From Mucilaginibacter sp. OK098 (GTDB lineage Bacteria; Bacteroidota; Bacteroidia; Sphingobacteriales; Sphingobacteriaceae), in NCBI RefSeq assembly GCF_900142915.1, contig NZ_FRCM01000001.1, positions 806,001 to 870,000 on the forward strand: 64,000 bases of DNA, in the 5' to 3' direction. Below, piece by piece: positions 43,211 through 53,179 of the stretch. A program made the position numbers and the translations under genes. Below the pieces are notes generated by a model. It made no database searches and had not been told where the DNA came from. It worked only from the letters and a program-made list of their open reading frames with translations. How positions within the stretch are numbered: the stretch's first letter is position 1; every line of letters begins with the position of its first letter.

Positions 43211-45490
43211 TTATAACTTCCCGGTTCTTGACGGGACTGTATTTGAGATATAATTAAAGTTTTGAGTCTGATCGCCAACCTGGATCTTAAATTCCCCGGC
43301 TTCCGTAACCGTTTTACTTACGTCATTAACAAAGGCAAGGTCTTTAGCTATAATTTTAAAGGTTACCGTTTTTGTTTCTCCCGGTTTCAGGCTTACTTTG
43401 TCGTAAGCCCTTAATCGCTTATAATCGGGAGATATACTGGCATATGACTGGCTTGTATAAAGCAAAACAGATTCTTTACCTTCCACCTGCCCTGTGTTTT
43501 TAACATCAACAGTCACGGTTAGGGTTTCATTCTCTTTTAAATCAGGTTTGCTCAAATGAAGGTTGCTGTATCCAAAAGTTGTATAGCTTAAACCAAAGCC
43601 AAATTCATAAAGCGGGTTATAACCATGTTTGTCATCCGGGTTGCCATTCTCCAAATTCTTACGGTAATAATTATTTAAAGAATTGGCATATTTTGGATAA
43701 GTAAAGGGAAGTTTGCCTGACGGATTTGCATCACCAAACAAAATACTGGCTAATGCATCTCCCCCCTCGTTACCTGATAAATAGGTCATAACGGTTGCTG
43801 CTGACAGACTTTCGGCCTGTGTCACAATCCTTGGCCGCCCCTCTGCCAATACTAAAATTACAGGTTTGCCGGTTTTGGCTAACTCCATGGCCAGTTGTGT
43901 TTGTGCCCACGGAAGGTTCAGGTCATCAATATTGCCTACATTTTCGGTATAGGATAATTCGCCGAGGCATAAAACTATAACATCGGCTTTTTTTGCTGCT
44001 TTTACTGCGTCGTTAATGTTTTGAAGACTATCGAATGCCGCACCCGGCTCATAGCTTACATTATCTTTTCCTGTTTTTTGCTGGATCGCCTCCAATATGG
44101 TGTTCTTATTAGCCGCAAACTTGTCCGATTGATCGCCTTGCCAGGTGTAGCTCCAGCCACCGTCCAATGCACGCATGGTATTTGCAGTTGGGCCGGTTAC
44201 AAACACTTTCATGCCTTTTTTAAGCGGAAGGATATTGTTGTTGTTCTTTAATAAAGTAATAGCCTCGGTAGCCGCCTGTACACTAACCTGCTTAAATTCA
44301 TCTGATCCGAATTTTGGATAATCATCAGGATTACCAACCGGGCGCTCAAACAGGCCTAACTCATATTTTACTTTAAGGATGCGATGAACGGCTTCGTTTA
44401 TCCGCGCCATTGATACTTTCCCTTCGTGCACTAACTCAATCAAATAATTATAAAAGCTATATTCATAAGGCACCATGCTCATATCAACCCCTGCGTTTAC
44501 AGCAATCATTACGGCATCCTTTTGTGTAGCTGCAATGTGATGACGGTCATGCAGGTATTCAATATCGCGCCAATCAGTTACTGCTATTCCATCAAAATGC
44601 AGCTCGCCTCGCAGCACATCGGTAAGCATGTATTTACTGGCGTGGAGAGGCACTCCATTTATCTCACCCGAATTGATCATCAGTGTCCTCGCTCCTGCTT
44701 TTACGGCTTCGGCAAAAGGCGGTAAAAAGTATTCGCGCATATAACGGTCAGGGATCCAGGCCGGGGTGCGGTCTTTTCCACTTAGTGGATCACCATAGCC
44801 CAGGTAGTGTTTCATACACGCTGCTACATGGTATTTATCGCCAACATCATTACCCTGGTAGCCTTTTATTATAGATGCGCCCATGGTTTTTATCAGGTAC
44901 GGGTCTTCGCCAAAAGTTTCATAAATGCGCGGCCATAACGGTGATTTCCCAAGGTCAAGCACCGGCGAATAATTCCATGGAATATAACTTGCACGGGTTT
45001 CATAAGCGGTTATTTCCCCTGCTTTATAGGCAATCTCCTTGTTAAAGGTAGCTGCCATAGCAATTTCCTGGGGAAATAGGGTGCTACCGGTTGTATAAGT
45101 AACGCCATGGATAGCATCAATACCATAAATAACCGGGATCTTCAGTCTGTCTTGTGCTGCCTCCTGCTGGATAGCCGAAATAACTTCGAACCAATGCTTA
45201 CGATCATAAGCATGGCCGCTCACATTTAATATGGAGCCAACATGATACTTTAAAATGGCTTCTTTTATTTTTGCCGCATCAATCTGGTGTACGTCATTTG
45301 TAGTTGTTGACACCACATCAGAAGTAACTTCCGTCATTTGCCCCACTTTTTCTTCGAGGGTCATTTTGGCTATCAGGGCATCAACTTTTTTGTCGATAGC
45401 ACTTGCAGCCGGTTGGCTTTTTTGGGGCTGGGCAGCCAGCAGCAGCACATTCAGGCATGCTACACTGGCAATAATAAAGATCCTTCTCAT
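43211..45490 (-). CDS. Beta-glucosidase/xylosidase (GH3)
   Basis: 759 residues. Signal peptide ~1-20. N-terminal barrel with the nucleophile Asp306 in IAVTDWRD, KHYLGYGDPLSG and the KH motif region; then the alpha/beta sandwich (TLLKNNNNILPLKK, ADVIVLCLGE) and a C-terminal fibronectin-like domain (~650-755, starting VTVDVKNTG). Architecture of periplasmic BglX. Removes terminal glucose (or xylose) from oligosaccharides; 27 nt after the GH9 gene, so both are likely one transcript. Confidence 0.95.
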   Translation of the reverse strand: MRRIFIIASVACLNVLLLAAQPQKSQPAASAIDKKVDALIAKMTLEEKVGQMTEVTSDVVSTTTNDVHQIDAAKIKEAILKYHVGSILNVSGHAYDRKHWFEVISAIQQEAAQDRLKIPVIYGIDAIHGVTYTTGSTLFPQEIAMAATFNKEIAYKAGEITAYETRASYIPWNYSPVLDLGKSPLWPRIYETFGEDPYLIKTMGASIIKGYQGNDVGDKYHVAACMKHYLGYGDPLSGKDRTPAWIPDRYMREYFLPPFAEAVKAGARTLMINSGEINGVPLHASKYMLTDVLRGELHFDGIAVTDWRDIEYLHDRHHIAATQKDAVMIAVNAGVDMSMVPYEYSFYNYLIELVHEGKVSMARINEAVHRILKVKYELGLFERPVGNPDDYPKFGSDEFKQVSVQAATEAITLLKNNNNILPLKKGMKVFVTGPTANTMRALDGGWSYTWQGDQSDKFAANKNTILEAIQQKTGKDNVSYEPGAAFDSLQNINDAVKAAKKADVIVLCLGELSYTENVGNIDDLNLPWAQTQLAMELAKTGKPVILVLAEGRPRIVTQAESLSAATVMTYLSGNEGGDALASILFGDANPSGKLPFTYPKYANSLNNYYRKNLENGNPDDKHGYNPLYEFGFGLSYTTFGYSNLHLSKPDLKENETLTVTVDVKNTGQVEGKESVLLYTSQSYASISPDYKRLRAYDKVSLKPGETKTVTFKIIAKDLAFVNDVSKTVTEAGEFKIQVGDQTQNFNYISNTVPSRTGKL

Positions 45491-45517
45491 GATTATATTG
45501 GTTTGGTTTATTGAAAT

Positions 45518-47311
45518 TTATTTAGACGTTTTTAATTGATCCTGCAGCGCTTCAATGGCATTGGCTAAATAAGCAAATGGTGCATTCCAGTTAATGGCTA
45601 TTTCATTTGCCGCATATGCACGGTCATCATCAATATAAGCTTCATCAGGTACTAACGACGGTACCCTGATCTTATCCTGCATCCCCGGATTTGGGCCGCC
45701 AACTAATAAACCGGGAATCGGATCAGCAATACCATCAGCAACCGAAGGCCGGTGATGCGGGTGCATGGGTGTTTTGCTTCCGTAACCGGTTATGTAGGAG
45801 TAGCCTGATCCATTGCGCCCTAAAATATAATCAAGGTTGGCAAGGGCAAAATCAAGATATTGTTTATTATTCGAGAGCTTATAAGCCTGGATTAGTACAA
45901 CTCCTTCATTAGCTGCCTCGGAGTTGCTGCCCCACCCAAAATGTCGGGCTGATTTTGTCATTACAGTTTGATAGGCTGTTTCACCTGCCCCGTTTATCAA
46001 ATTATCGGCCAAGGCAAGTAGTCTTTTTTTAAGTTCGGGTAGTTCCTTTGGCGCATTTGCTCCCGATAAATTATTGTTTTTTATCAATGCATAATAGCCT
46101 AAGAGCCTTACCTGACTCCAGGTTGGGATTGGCATATTGGTATCGGGCAAGAGATTTACTGCCTTTAAAAATTCCGGTTTTTGAGTACTGATAAATAACT
46201 CTGATGCGGCCCAAATAAATTCATCACTAAAGTTACCGTCGCCATAGCCGCCGGTTGTGATTTTAGGCTCGAACTTTTTGTTCATAGCATCCTGGTTGTA
46301 AATAACGGCGGGGTTTTTAACTGCCCATTCCCATGCTTTGTTTGCCTGCAACAAGCACGAATCAGCCAGTCCTGGAAGCTCTTTAGGGAATTTTCTAAAG
46401 ATCCGGCTTGCCTGGGCCATAACTGCTGCAAAATCAAGCGTAGCTGCAGTTCCTTTTTGTACAACATAGCGCGGCTCTGTGCCTTTATCAGGCATCTCCA
46501 TTTTATCAAATGCGGCATTGGTGAGTTTATTATAAACGCCGCCATCATTTGGGTCCTGCATGGTAAGCATCCAGCGCAGGTTCCAGAGCACTTCGTTCAG
46601 CACATCCGGGATCTTATTTCCGCTTTCAGGAATATTCAGCTTAACCGTTTTCATGTAAGCCGGAAAGTCTTCGTACAGCGATAATAAGGTACTTGTACTG
46701 ATTCCGCTGTTAACGATGTACTTATTATAATCACCCGCGTCATACCATCCTCCAGGCGATGAAATAGACGTGCCAGCCAACCGCTTATCACTTGCTGCCG
46801 ATGGATGGATCAATACATTGGAGTCTGGATGTCCTTCTGCCCTGCTCCATTTACCTGCATATCTTTCTTTAAGCGGAATAGAGGCGCGCATAAAATAATA
46901 TGCTTTTATAGCCGCGGCTGCAACATTGTGATGGACTGAACGCTTAATTTCAAAAGGATAGGAATACCCAGAACCTGGGACATATAGCTGATACTTACCG
47001 GGGACATTAAAAGAAGTAAAATCTGCTACATCTGTAAAATCTCCGTTTAAACCAGGCTTAATTGATTTTTTTAATTTCCCGGTAAATACATTTTTCTTAT
47101 CTAAAGCCTGAATATAAAAAGCATTGCTTTTGCTGTTTAAAATAATCCCTGTTTTTGAAGCTTTCGGATAAAAGCCAATTTGATTTAAACGGATCTTTAC
47201 ACCGTCGTTCACAATAACTTGCTGAGAAAAGGCGGTTTGCACTATGAACGTAATTATAGCTGTCAGCATGTATGTACTGCGCATCATATAGTTGCGTAAA
47301 TTATTGTTCAT
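45518..47311 (-). CDS. Endoglucanase-like glycoside hydrolase family 9
   Basis: 597 residues. Signal peptide ending AFSQ (~30). N-terminal Ig-like CelD_N domain (~35-120: IRLNQIGFYP, then TSFNVPGKYQLYV). The (alpha/alpha)6 catalytic domain has GGWYDAGDYNKYIVNS with the base Asp, HPHHRPS, and the acid Glu in ANEIAINWNAP. Acts on beta-1,4-glucans, giving oligosaccharides for the GH3 enzyme downstream. No carbohydrate-binding module, dockerin or T9SS sorting domain is seen. ATG start. Confidence 0.94.
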   Translation of the reverse strand: MNNNLRNYMMRSTYMLTAIITFIVQTAFSQQVIVNDGVKIRLNQIGFYPKASKTGIILNSKSNAFYIQALDKKNVFTGKLKKSIKPGLNGDFTDVADFTSFNVPGKYQLYVPGSGYSYPFEIKRSVHHNVAAAAIKAYYFMRASIPLKERYAGKWSRAEGHPDSNVLIHPSAASDKRLAGTSISSPGGWYDAGDYNKYIVNSGISTSTLLSLYEDFPAYMKTVKLNIPESGNKIPDVLNEVLWNLRWMLTMQDPNDGGVYNKLTNAAFDKMEMPDKGTEPRYVVQKGTAATLDFAAVMAQASRIFRKFPKELPGLADSCLLQANKAWEWAVKNPAVIYNQDAMNKKFEPKITTGGYGDGNFSDEFIWAASELFISTQKPEFLKAVNLLPDTNMPIPTWSQVRLLGYYALIKNNNLSGANAPKELPELKKRLLALADNLINGAGETAYQTVMTKSARHFGWGSNSEAANEGVVLIQAYKLSNNKQYLDFALANLDYILGRNGSGYSYITGYGSKTPMHPHHRPSVADGIADPIPGLLVGGPNPGMQDKIRVPSLVPDEAYIDDDRAYAANEIAINWNAPFAYLANAIEALQDQLKTSK

Positions 47312-47460
47312 TGAATATGTATTGTTACAGGTTACAAATGGTTTATAAAGATAAGTGTAACCTGTACAATAAGTATAATACTAAATTGACAATTGGCTGT
47401 ATAAATATAATACTAAACCAGCATATTTAGAAAATCCGCAACCATGTCAAAGCTTACAAA

Positions 47461-47495
47461 ACAAAAGGCCTGCCTTATTGGGGCAGACCTTTTGT
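47461..47495 (-). terminator. Terminator after the small beta-barrel gene
   Basis: Minus-strand hairpin with arms ACAAAAGGTCTGCC and GGCAGGCCTTTTGT (one mismatch), followed by TTTTG. About 35 nt after the stop at 47531. Confidence 0.75.
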
Positions 47496-47530
47496 ATAAA
47501 TTAAAGATCAGTTATTAGTTGCCTGATCGC

Positions 47531-48124
47531 TTATATTTTAATTAAAGGCACGGCAAGGCTTAAATTAAACAAGCTAACCCTGGTATGCGAATCGCCAAAC
47601 GTTTGTTTGGTTAGCCCGGCCTCGTAACGCAGATCAATAGAGATGTTTTTAATATCGACACCTGCACCGAACACCCATGCAAAGTTTTGATCTTTATAAT
47701 TGAAAGAGGTTGCATTACCAAAAGCGTTCCCCAGGCTATTATCTTTATTAATTGCGAAAGACACTAAAGGGCCTGTATAAAAGCGACCGCCAAATCCGAA
47801 AGCGCCAACTTTACCACCAAATAAAAGCGGAACATCAAGGCTTGTAAATTTTGCTTTTACAGAGGTGCCATTATCAGAGATCTCAACATTTTTAGCAGTT
47901 AGATAAAGTTCCGGTTGAAAGTTAAAGCCTAAAGCTCCAACCCTTGCCCACAAACCACCTAAATAACCCGCTCGGTTACTGCTGTTAAATGTTGAACCTG
48001 AATAATTAAGCTTGGAAAGATTTACACCACCTTTAATACCAAATTGAAAAGATGGTAAAATTTGGGCCGAAGTAAAACTAAATGCAGCAGTAGCAATTGC
48101 CAGGGTAAGGATAAGTTTTTTCAT
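47531..48124 (-). CDS. Outer-membrane beta-barrel protein (PorT/OMP_b-brl type)
   Basis: 197 residues. Signal peptide ending SFTSAQ (~21), then alternating strands: FGIKGGVNLSKLNY, GGLWARVGALGFNFQPELYL, and FAWVFGAGVDIKNISIDLRYEAGLT, with a terminal strand LFNLSLAVPLIKI. This is the eight-strand OMP_b-brl_2 layout. Function unknown; structural or signalling. Terminator follows. Confidence 0.85.
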   Translation of the reverse strand: MKKLILTLAIATAAFSFTSAQILPSFQFGIKGGVNLSKLNYSGSTFNSSNRAGYLGGLWARVGALGFNFQPELYLTAKNVEISDNGTSVKAKFTSLDVPLLFGGKVGAFGFGGRFYTGPLVSFAINKDNSLGNAFGNATSFNYKDQNFAWVFGAGVDIKNISIDLRYEAGLTKQTFGDSHTRVSLFNLSLAVPLIKI

Positions 48125-48195
48125 AGTTATTAATACGAAGTAAATGTTTGGTTATTGTATTGAAATTGATTTAAGGGGATGCCCTATAATTAGCA

Positions 48196-48237
48196 ATATC
48201 CGGTCTGCATTACTTAGTTTTAATGCAGGCCGGATAT
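48196..48237 (-). terminator. Hairpin downstream of the TolC-like gene
   Basis: Arms 48196-48212 and 48221-48237 (17 nt, one mismatch), 62 nt after the TolC stop. Not followed by a long U run, so either a terminator or a 3' stabiliser. Confidence 0.6.
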
Positions 48238-48298
48238 CTGGTAGAATCTGGAATAAAATTAGAATAAATTTTACTAATCCAAAAGAATTATAAAATAT

Positions 48299-49627
48299 TT
48301 AAAAGGTTAATTGCCCACGGTAATAATCTAATATTTTAACGCGGATTAAATAGTCGTAACGGGCATTTATCAAATTGGTATTGGCAACATCTAAATTGTT
48401 TTTTGCTATTACAAAAATATCTGCTGTTACAACCCCGGCATTAAACTTAACCCCGGTAGCATTAAAGGCCTCCTGGTAGGCTGCAACCTGGTCTGTTACT
48501 GCCGTAAAACGATCATTTGATGCCATCATATTTGCATAAGCCTGTTCTATTTGTTGCTTAAGCTGAACCTGGATGTTGTTGCTGGTATTTTGTGCATCTA
48601 TTAAATCAAGCTTTGCCAACTTAACATTATTCCTGTTTTGAAAATAATTCAAAATAGGGATCTGTAGATTTAATCCGGGCCCGTAGCTATAGTTGTTTCT
48701 GAACTGACTGGAAAAGCTTGTGGTTCCGGTGCTTGAATAATTGGTGTTGATTGAACCACCTAAAGACAATGTTGGATATAACCTTCCTTTACGTGCCAAA
48801 ACTTCTTTTTCAGCGGCTTTAACCCTAAAGTCAGCAGCTTTAACCTGTGCCAAACTTCCCAATGCCGTTGAGTAGATTTGATCGGAGGTTTGGTCATAGC
48901 TTTTAGGTGTCTGGTCAGCAGGTAGTAACCTTACTAATTTTATATCCTTGTTATAAGGCACATTCATTGCTTCTAACAAATTTAGCTTTGCTGTAACCAG
49001 GTTGTTTTTAGCATTAACAACATTTGATGCATCATTTGCGTGTGAACCCTTTATATTATAATAGTCAGCAGGGGCAACTGTTCCAGCAGTATTTAAAACG
49101 GTTTCACGCTCTAAATTTACTTTGGAGGCATTAAACTGTGAATTTGCCTGGGTAAGCTGGTCTTCACTGTTTAAAACCTGCAGGTAAAATGAGATTATAT
49201 TTAATGTGGTAAGGTCCTTTACTTGTTGAAAATCCATTTTACCAGCCTGGTATGCCAATGCATTTTGTTTTATAGCATTTATATAGCTGAAACCATTAGA
49301 AAGTAAAACGTTACTGCTTAAACCATACTGCCCGTAATTAATTTTCTGGTTAACATAGTTATAATTGGTAGGGTCCTGGCTGCGGCCAAAACTTAACGAT
49401 TGTGAAACATTACCGTTAAGGGTGGGCAAAAGGTTTTCGCGGGCTTGTTGCAGGGCTATGCGGTCTCTTTCCATTGTTGTTCCGCTGGTTTTTACAGTCA
49501 GGTTATTCTTTATGGCCAAATCAACACATTGTTGCAGGGTTAAAACGCTATCTAATTGTTGCTGGGCCTTTGTAAGTACCGCTATTGATAAAAATAAAAG
49601 TAGGAAGGGTATTTTTTTAAAAAACAT
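48299..49627 (-). CDS. TolC-family outer-membrane efflux protein
   Basis: 442 residues. Signal peptide ~1-21. Two TolC repeats of long helices with beta strands (LTLQQCVDLAIKNNLTV begins repeat 1; ARKGRLYPTLSLGGSINTNY begins the second strand set). Forms a trimeric outer-membrane channel. Starts 25 nt after the ATPase gene, at the downstream end of the permease array, so it is the probable exit duct of that system. No periplasmic adaptor gene is seen next to it. Confidence 0.92.
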   Translation of the reverse strand: MFFKKIPFLLLFLSIAVLTKAQQQLDSVLTLQQCVDLAIKNNLTVKTSGTTMERDRIALQQARENLLPTLNGNVSQSLSFGRSQDPTNYNYVNQKINYGQYGLSSNVLLSNGFSYINAIKQNALAYQAGKMDFQQVKDLTTLNIISFYLQVLNSEDQLTQANSQFNASKVNLERETVLNTAGTVAPADYYNIKGSHANDASNVVNAKNNLVTAKLNLLEAMNVPYNKDIKLVRLLPADQTPKSYDQTSDQIYSTALGSLAQVKAADFRVKAAEKEVLARKGRLYPTLSLGGSINTNYSSTGTTSFSSQFRNNYSYGPGLNLQIPILNYFQNRNNVKLAKLDLIDAQNTSNNIQVQLKQQIEQAYANMMASNDRFTAVTDQVAAYQEAFNATGVKFNAGVVTADIFVIAKNNLDVANTNLINARYDYLIRVKILDYYRGQLTF

Positions 49628-49652
49628 GATTTCTGTGATATTTATTTCTGGA

Positions 49653-50330
49653 TTAGAATTTTCTTGATGATTCTACTCTTCCGTCTAAAAGATTAATGAT
49701 CCGGGAACCGTACTCAGCATTTTTTTCAGAGTGTGTTACCTGTATTATAGTAACCCCATCCTCTTTATTTAGCTTACGGAACAGTTCCATTATTTCTTCG
49801 CCTTGTTTTGAATTTAAGTTACCAGTAGGCTCATCAGCCAGCAACAATTTAGGTTTGGCAATTAATGCACGGGCAATGCCCACTAATTGTTGCTGTCCGC
49901 CGGATAGTTGCGCCGGGAAAAGATCTTTTTTACCAACAATCTGGAAACGGTCAAGCATATCAGCCACCATAGCTTTACGCTCGGCACCTTTAAAGTCCTG
50001 GTAAATTAGCGGGGTCTCAATGTTTTCATAAACAGTAAGTTCATCAATAAGGTGATAAGCCTGGAAAACAAAACCAATATATTGTTTATACAGGGCCGAA
50101 CGCTGTTTATCTTTAAGCTGATGCACAGCGTTGCCTACAAAGTAATGGTATCCTTCCGACGGTTCATCAAGCATGCCTATAACGTTCAATAATGTTGATT
50201 TGCCTGAGCCCGATGGACCCATTATAGAAATAAATTCGCCTTCGTCAATATCGAGGTTAATGTCATTAAGTACAATGTTCTTGTTGCCGCCGGCCTGGTA
50301 GTATTTTGAAATATGCTGAAGTGATAACAT
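49653..50330 (-). CDS. ABC transporter ATPase (MacB/LolD type)
   Basis: 225 residues. Walker A GPSGSGKSTLLN (~residues 38-45), signature LSGGQQQLVGIARAL, Walker B LLLADEPTGNLNS and H-loop QVTHSEKNAEYG. The D-E-P-T-G-N-L form is the MacB/LolD class that drives FtsX/MacB-type permeases. The signature's second half reads GGQQQLVGIARA instead of the usual GGQQQRVAIARA, so an Arg after the signature is missing. It is the only ATPase with the five to six permeases upstream. Confidence 0.95.
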   Translation of the reverse strand: MLSLQHISKYYQAGGNKNIVLNDINLDIDEGEFISIMGPSGSGKSTLLNVIGMLDEPSEGYHYFVGNAVHQLKDKQRSALYKQYIGFVFQAYHLIDELTVYENIETPLIYQDFKGAERKAMVADMLDRFQIVGKKDLFPAQLSGGQQQLVGIARALIAKPKLLLADEPTGNLNSKQGEEIMELFRKLNKEDGVTIIQVTHSEKNAEYGSRIINLLDGRVESSRKF

Positions 50331-50666
50331 TTGTTATAAATTATTGAATTAGTTATTTAGTGAATTAATGAGTTGCTAATTTATTAAATAAGTATTTGAA
50401 TTAATCATAGCTTTCCCACATTCTGGCACATAAGTATCAATAACATACCAAACTTTTAATTGGCTATATATCAGTATATTGTAAATTAAACTTCAAGTAA
50501 AAACTGTTCGCTTATGTAACATGAGGCGTACGGTTATGATACAGATTGGGGTTTAGTGATCAGAGATTGGAGGTCAGAGATTAGGTTTGGTGATTAGAGA
50601 TCAGAGATTAGATAAGGATTCAAATAATCGTCCTTTTATTCCTAACCTCTGGTCTCTAATCTCTGA
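50331..50666. repeat. 336-nt space with heptad-word inverted repeat (nnyAGAG)
   Basis: Separates the last permease from the ATPase gene. The half nearest the permease (~50553-50672) holds AGAGATTnGAGGTCAGAGATTAG-type words and their complement (CTAACCTCTGGTCTC words), with the permease TGA stop inside the right arm. The half nearest the ATPase is AT-rich with no TAnnTTTG box on the minus strand that I could find and no gene. Confidence 0.7.
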
Positions 50667-53066
50667 TCACTCGGAACGCAGGCTCTTCACCGGGTTGGTA
50701 ACGGCCGCTTTGATTGATTGAAAGCTAACTGTAAAAAATGCGATCAATATGGAGAGAATACCCGCTACAACAAAGATCCACCACTGGATATTTATGCGGT
50801 AGGCAAAATCCTGCAGCCATTTGTACATTACAAACCATGCAATTGGCCAGGCAATTATGTTGGCAATTATCACCAATTTGAGGAAATTTTTTGAAAGCAG
50901 TAAAGTAATGTTTTTCACCGATGCGCCTAATACTTTGCGTACTCCGATCTCTTTTATCCGCTTTTCTGCCGAATATGATGCAAGACCAAACAGCCCGAGA
51001 CAGGATATGATAATGATCAGACCTGCCAGGATTCCTACAATTTTGCTAACCTGGTCATCAACCTGGTAAACTTCGTTAAAATGGTCATCCAGAAACTGGT
51101 ATTCAAACGGAATATCGGGCACGGTACTTTTCCATGTATTTTTTATAAAGTCAAGTGCCTTGCTTGTTTCACCAGCGTTTATTTTTACCGACATGGTGCT
51201 AAAGCCATCGCCTTTATAGCTCAACATAAACAGGGTTTCAATTTTGTAATGCAGCGAATTAAAATTAAAATTTTTGGCAATACCTTTTATCGTACCCAAT
51301 GAATCGTACCCAAAAGTTTGCCCAATTAATGATGATAAAGGTTTTTTAGGCTGATCTTTTAATAATTCTTTTGCCAGTGCCTCATTAATAATGTACTCCC
51401 TTCCCTCCTGCGGCTTTTCGCCCGAGAAGTTTTTACCCATCAGTAACTTTATTTTATACAATTTCAGATAATCTGCATCAGTTATTAGTCGGGTTGCTGT
51501 TAGCTGGCGCTTAGGGGCATCTGAGGGCCTGAATTCTATTCCCGACTGATCCAAATGGCTTCCTAAATTATCCTGGGCGGCTGTTACTCCCTTTACCAGG
51601 TTACTGGTTAACAACTGTTGTTTTAAAAGATCGTATTTGGCCGGCGAAACCATGTTCAATGGCACAGTAACTACCTGGTCTTTAGTAAAACCCGGATCCT
51701 GGTGCTGCATAAAATACAGTTGCTTTACTACAAGCACTGTAGCTATCATCAGGAAGATGGCACTGGTAAATTGCCCTACTACCAGTATATTCCTTAATAA
51801 ACCTTTGTTTTTGCCTGTTTGGATGGAGCCTTTTAAGACCGTCACCGGGTTAAATGATGACAGATAGGCCGCAGGGTAGATCCCTGAAATAAGGCCAACA
51901 ATAGTGGTGCAGCCAATAATTAAAAGCGTTACGCCCAGGTTGCTAAAAATAGGCAGGCTTAAGTTGCGGTGACTAAGGCTATTGATAAACGGTAACGTAA
52001 TCTCAACCAAAGCAAATGCAAACACCAAAGCTATTAAGGCCAACATTACCGTTTCGCCTAAAAACTGGATAGCCAGTTGAAAACGATATGCGCCAATTGA
52101 CTTGCGGATACCCACCTCTTTTGCTCTTTCGGCAGATCGTGCCGTTGAAAGGTTGATGAAATTTATACAGGCAATTACCAACACAATAAGGGCTATTGCC
52201 AGGAACAGGTTAGTTAAATTTTTATCAAACTTTTGATAATTAAGGTAGTCGAGCCCTATCGTTGCCGAATTAGCATGAATATCTTTAAGGGGCAAATAGA
52301 ACAACTCATAATATTTCCAGCCATCACCTTTCATATGTTTTTTAAGATAGGCAGGCATTTTTGCCTCAAACGCCTTAACGTCAGTATTTGGCGCTAATAC
52401 CAAATAGGTATCTAACCAATTGCCTCCCCAGTTATTAATCATCCATGGTTTAAAAGTGGTATTAAATGAAAATAAGGCGTCAAACTGCAGGTGCGAGTTT
52501 TTTGGCGGATTGGCAGCAATCCCGGTTACTGCATAAGTGGTAGTATCGCCGCCATAATGTGTAATGGTTTTTCCGATAGGATCAGCATTGCCAAACATTT
52601 TTTGGGCAGTTTCTTCAGTAAGTACAACGCTGTGCTGCTTTAATAATGCAGTAGTTCTATCTCCTTTTATTAGCTTAAAATCGAAAATGTTTAAAAAGGT
52701 GGTATCAACAAAAAATGCTTCGGGAATAAAAACCTTTTTCTCGCCAAAGGTAAGCTGGAATTTCTCCTGCCACCTGATGCGGGTGAAATTTTTAATCTCC
52801 GGATAATCAGCCTGTAAAGTTGGCCCCATCGGAAACATAGACAGGCCTACTTTTTGTGACGATACCATGCCCGGGAATTTTTGCACCTCATCAAGTTTGT
52901 AGATGTTTTTTGTATGAAAATTATCGAAACTCTTTTCGTATGAAACAAACAACATAATAACAATACAGGCGGCCATTCCGATAGACAGCCCAATAATATT
53001 TATAGCCGAAAAAACCTTGTTTTTCCAGATGTTCCGCCAGGCGATCTTTAGGTAATTCTTTATCAT
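50667..53066 (-). CDS. FtsX/MacB-type permease, paralog 1
   Basis: 799 residues with an internal duplication: half 1 has a membrane helix (~21-41), a periplasmic MacB_PCD-like domain (~45-285) and three helices ending with coupling motif RAKEVGIRKSIGA; half 2 (from ~425) repeats this and has RIKEIGVRKVLGASV. The protein ends NPVKSLRSE. Eight helices and two cytoplasmic coupling loops let one chain act as a pseudo-dimer over an ATPase dimer. F-type paralog (SCLGLFGLASYSAE). Nearest permease to the ATPase gene. Substrate unknown; MacB relatives export peptides, siderophores or lipoproteins. Confidence 0.92.
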   Translation of the reverse strand: MIKNYLKIAWRNIWKNKVFSAINIIGLSIGMAACIVIMLFVSYEKSFDNFHTKNIYKLDEVQKFPGMVSSQKVGLSMFPMGPTLQADYPEIKNFTRIRWQEKFQLTFGEKKVFIPEAFFVDTTFLNIFDFKLIKGDRTTALLKQHSVVLTEETAQKMFGNADPIGKTITHYGGDTTTYAVTGIAANPPKNSHLQFDALFSFNTTFKPWMINNWGGNWLDTYLVLAPNTDVKAFEAKMPAYLKKHMKGDGWKYYELFYLPLKDIHANSATIGLDYLNYQKFDKNLTNLFLAIALIVLVIACINFINLSTARSAERAKEVGIRKSIGAYRFQLAIQFLGETVMLALIALVFAFALVEITLPFINSLSHRNLSLPIFSNLGVTLLIIGCTTIVGLISGIYPAAYLSSFNPVTVLKGSIQTGKNKGLLRNILVVGQFTSAIFLMIATVLVVKQLYFMQHQDPGFTKDQVVTVPLNMVSPAKYDLLKQQLLTSNLVKGVTAAQDNLGSHLDQSGIEFRPSDAPKRQLTATRLITDADYLKLYKIKLLMGKNFSGEKPQEGREYIINEALAKELLKDQPKKPLSSLIGQTFGYDSLGTIKGIAKNFNFNSLHYKIETLFMLSYKGDGFSTMSVKINAGETSKALDFIKNTWKSTVPDIPFEYQFLDDHFNEVYQVDDQVSKIVGILAGLIIIISCLGLFGLASYSAEKRIKEIGVRKVLGASVKNITLLLSKNFLKLVIIANIIAWPIAWFVMYKWLQDFAYRINIQWWIFVVAGILSILIAFFTVSFQSIKAAVTNPVKSLRSE

Positions 53067-53179
53067 TTTATTTGGTCATTAGTCATTGTGTCATTAGTCA
53101 TTCGCTTCGCTGTCATCAGTAATAGTCATAAGGTAAAAAGCACATTAGAGATTTCTCCACTAATGACCAATGACTAACC
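53067..53179. repeat. Heptad-word inverted repeat (GTCATTR) between permeases 2 and 1
   Basis: GTCATT at 53075, 53082, 53090 and 53097 (steps 7, 8, 7), a core CATTCGCTTCGCTGTCAT, and a complementary arm (AATGACCAATGAC) that reaches the stop of permease 2. No TAnnTTTG box was found. Confidence 0.85.

Noticed and set aside
49653..50330. Calling the ATPase an inactive remnant because of the altered signature
   Set aside because: Walker A, Walker B, D-loop and H-loop are all intact; one residue outside the core motif is not enough.
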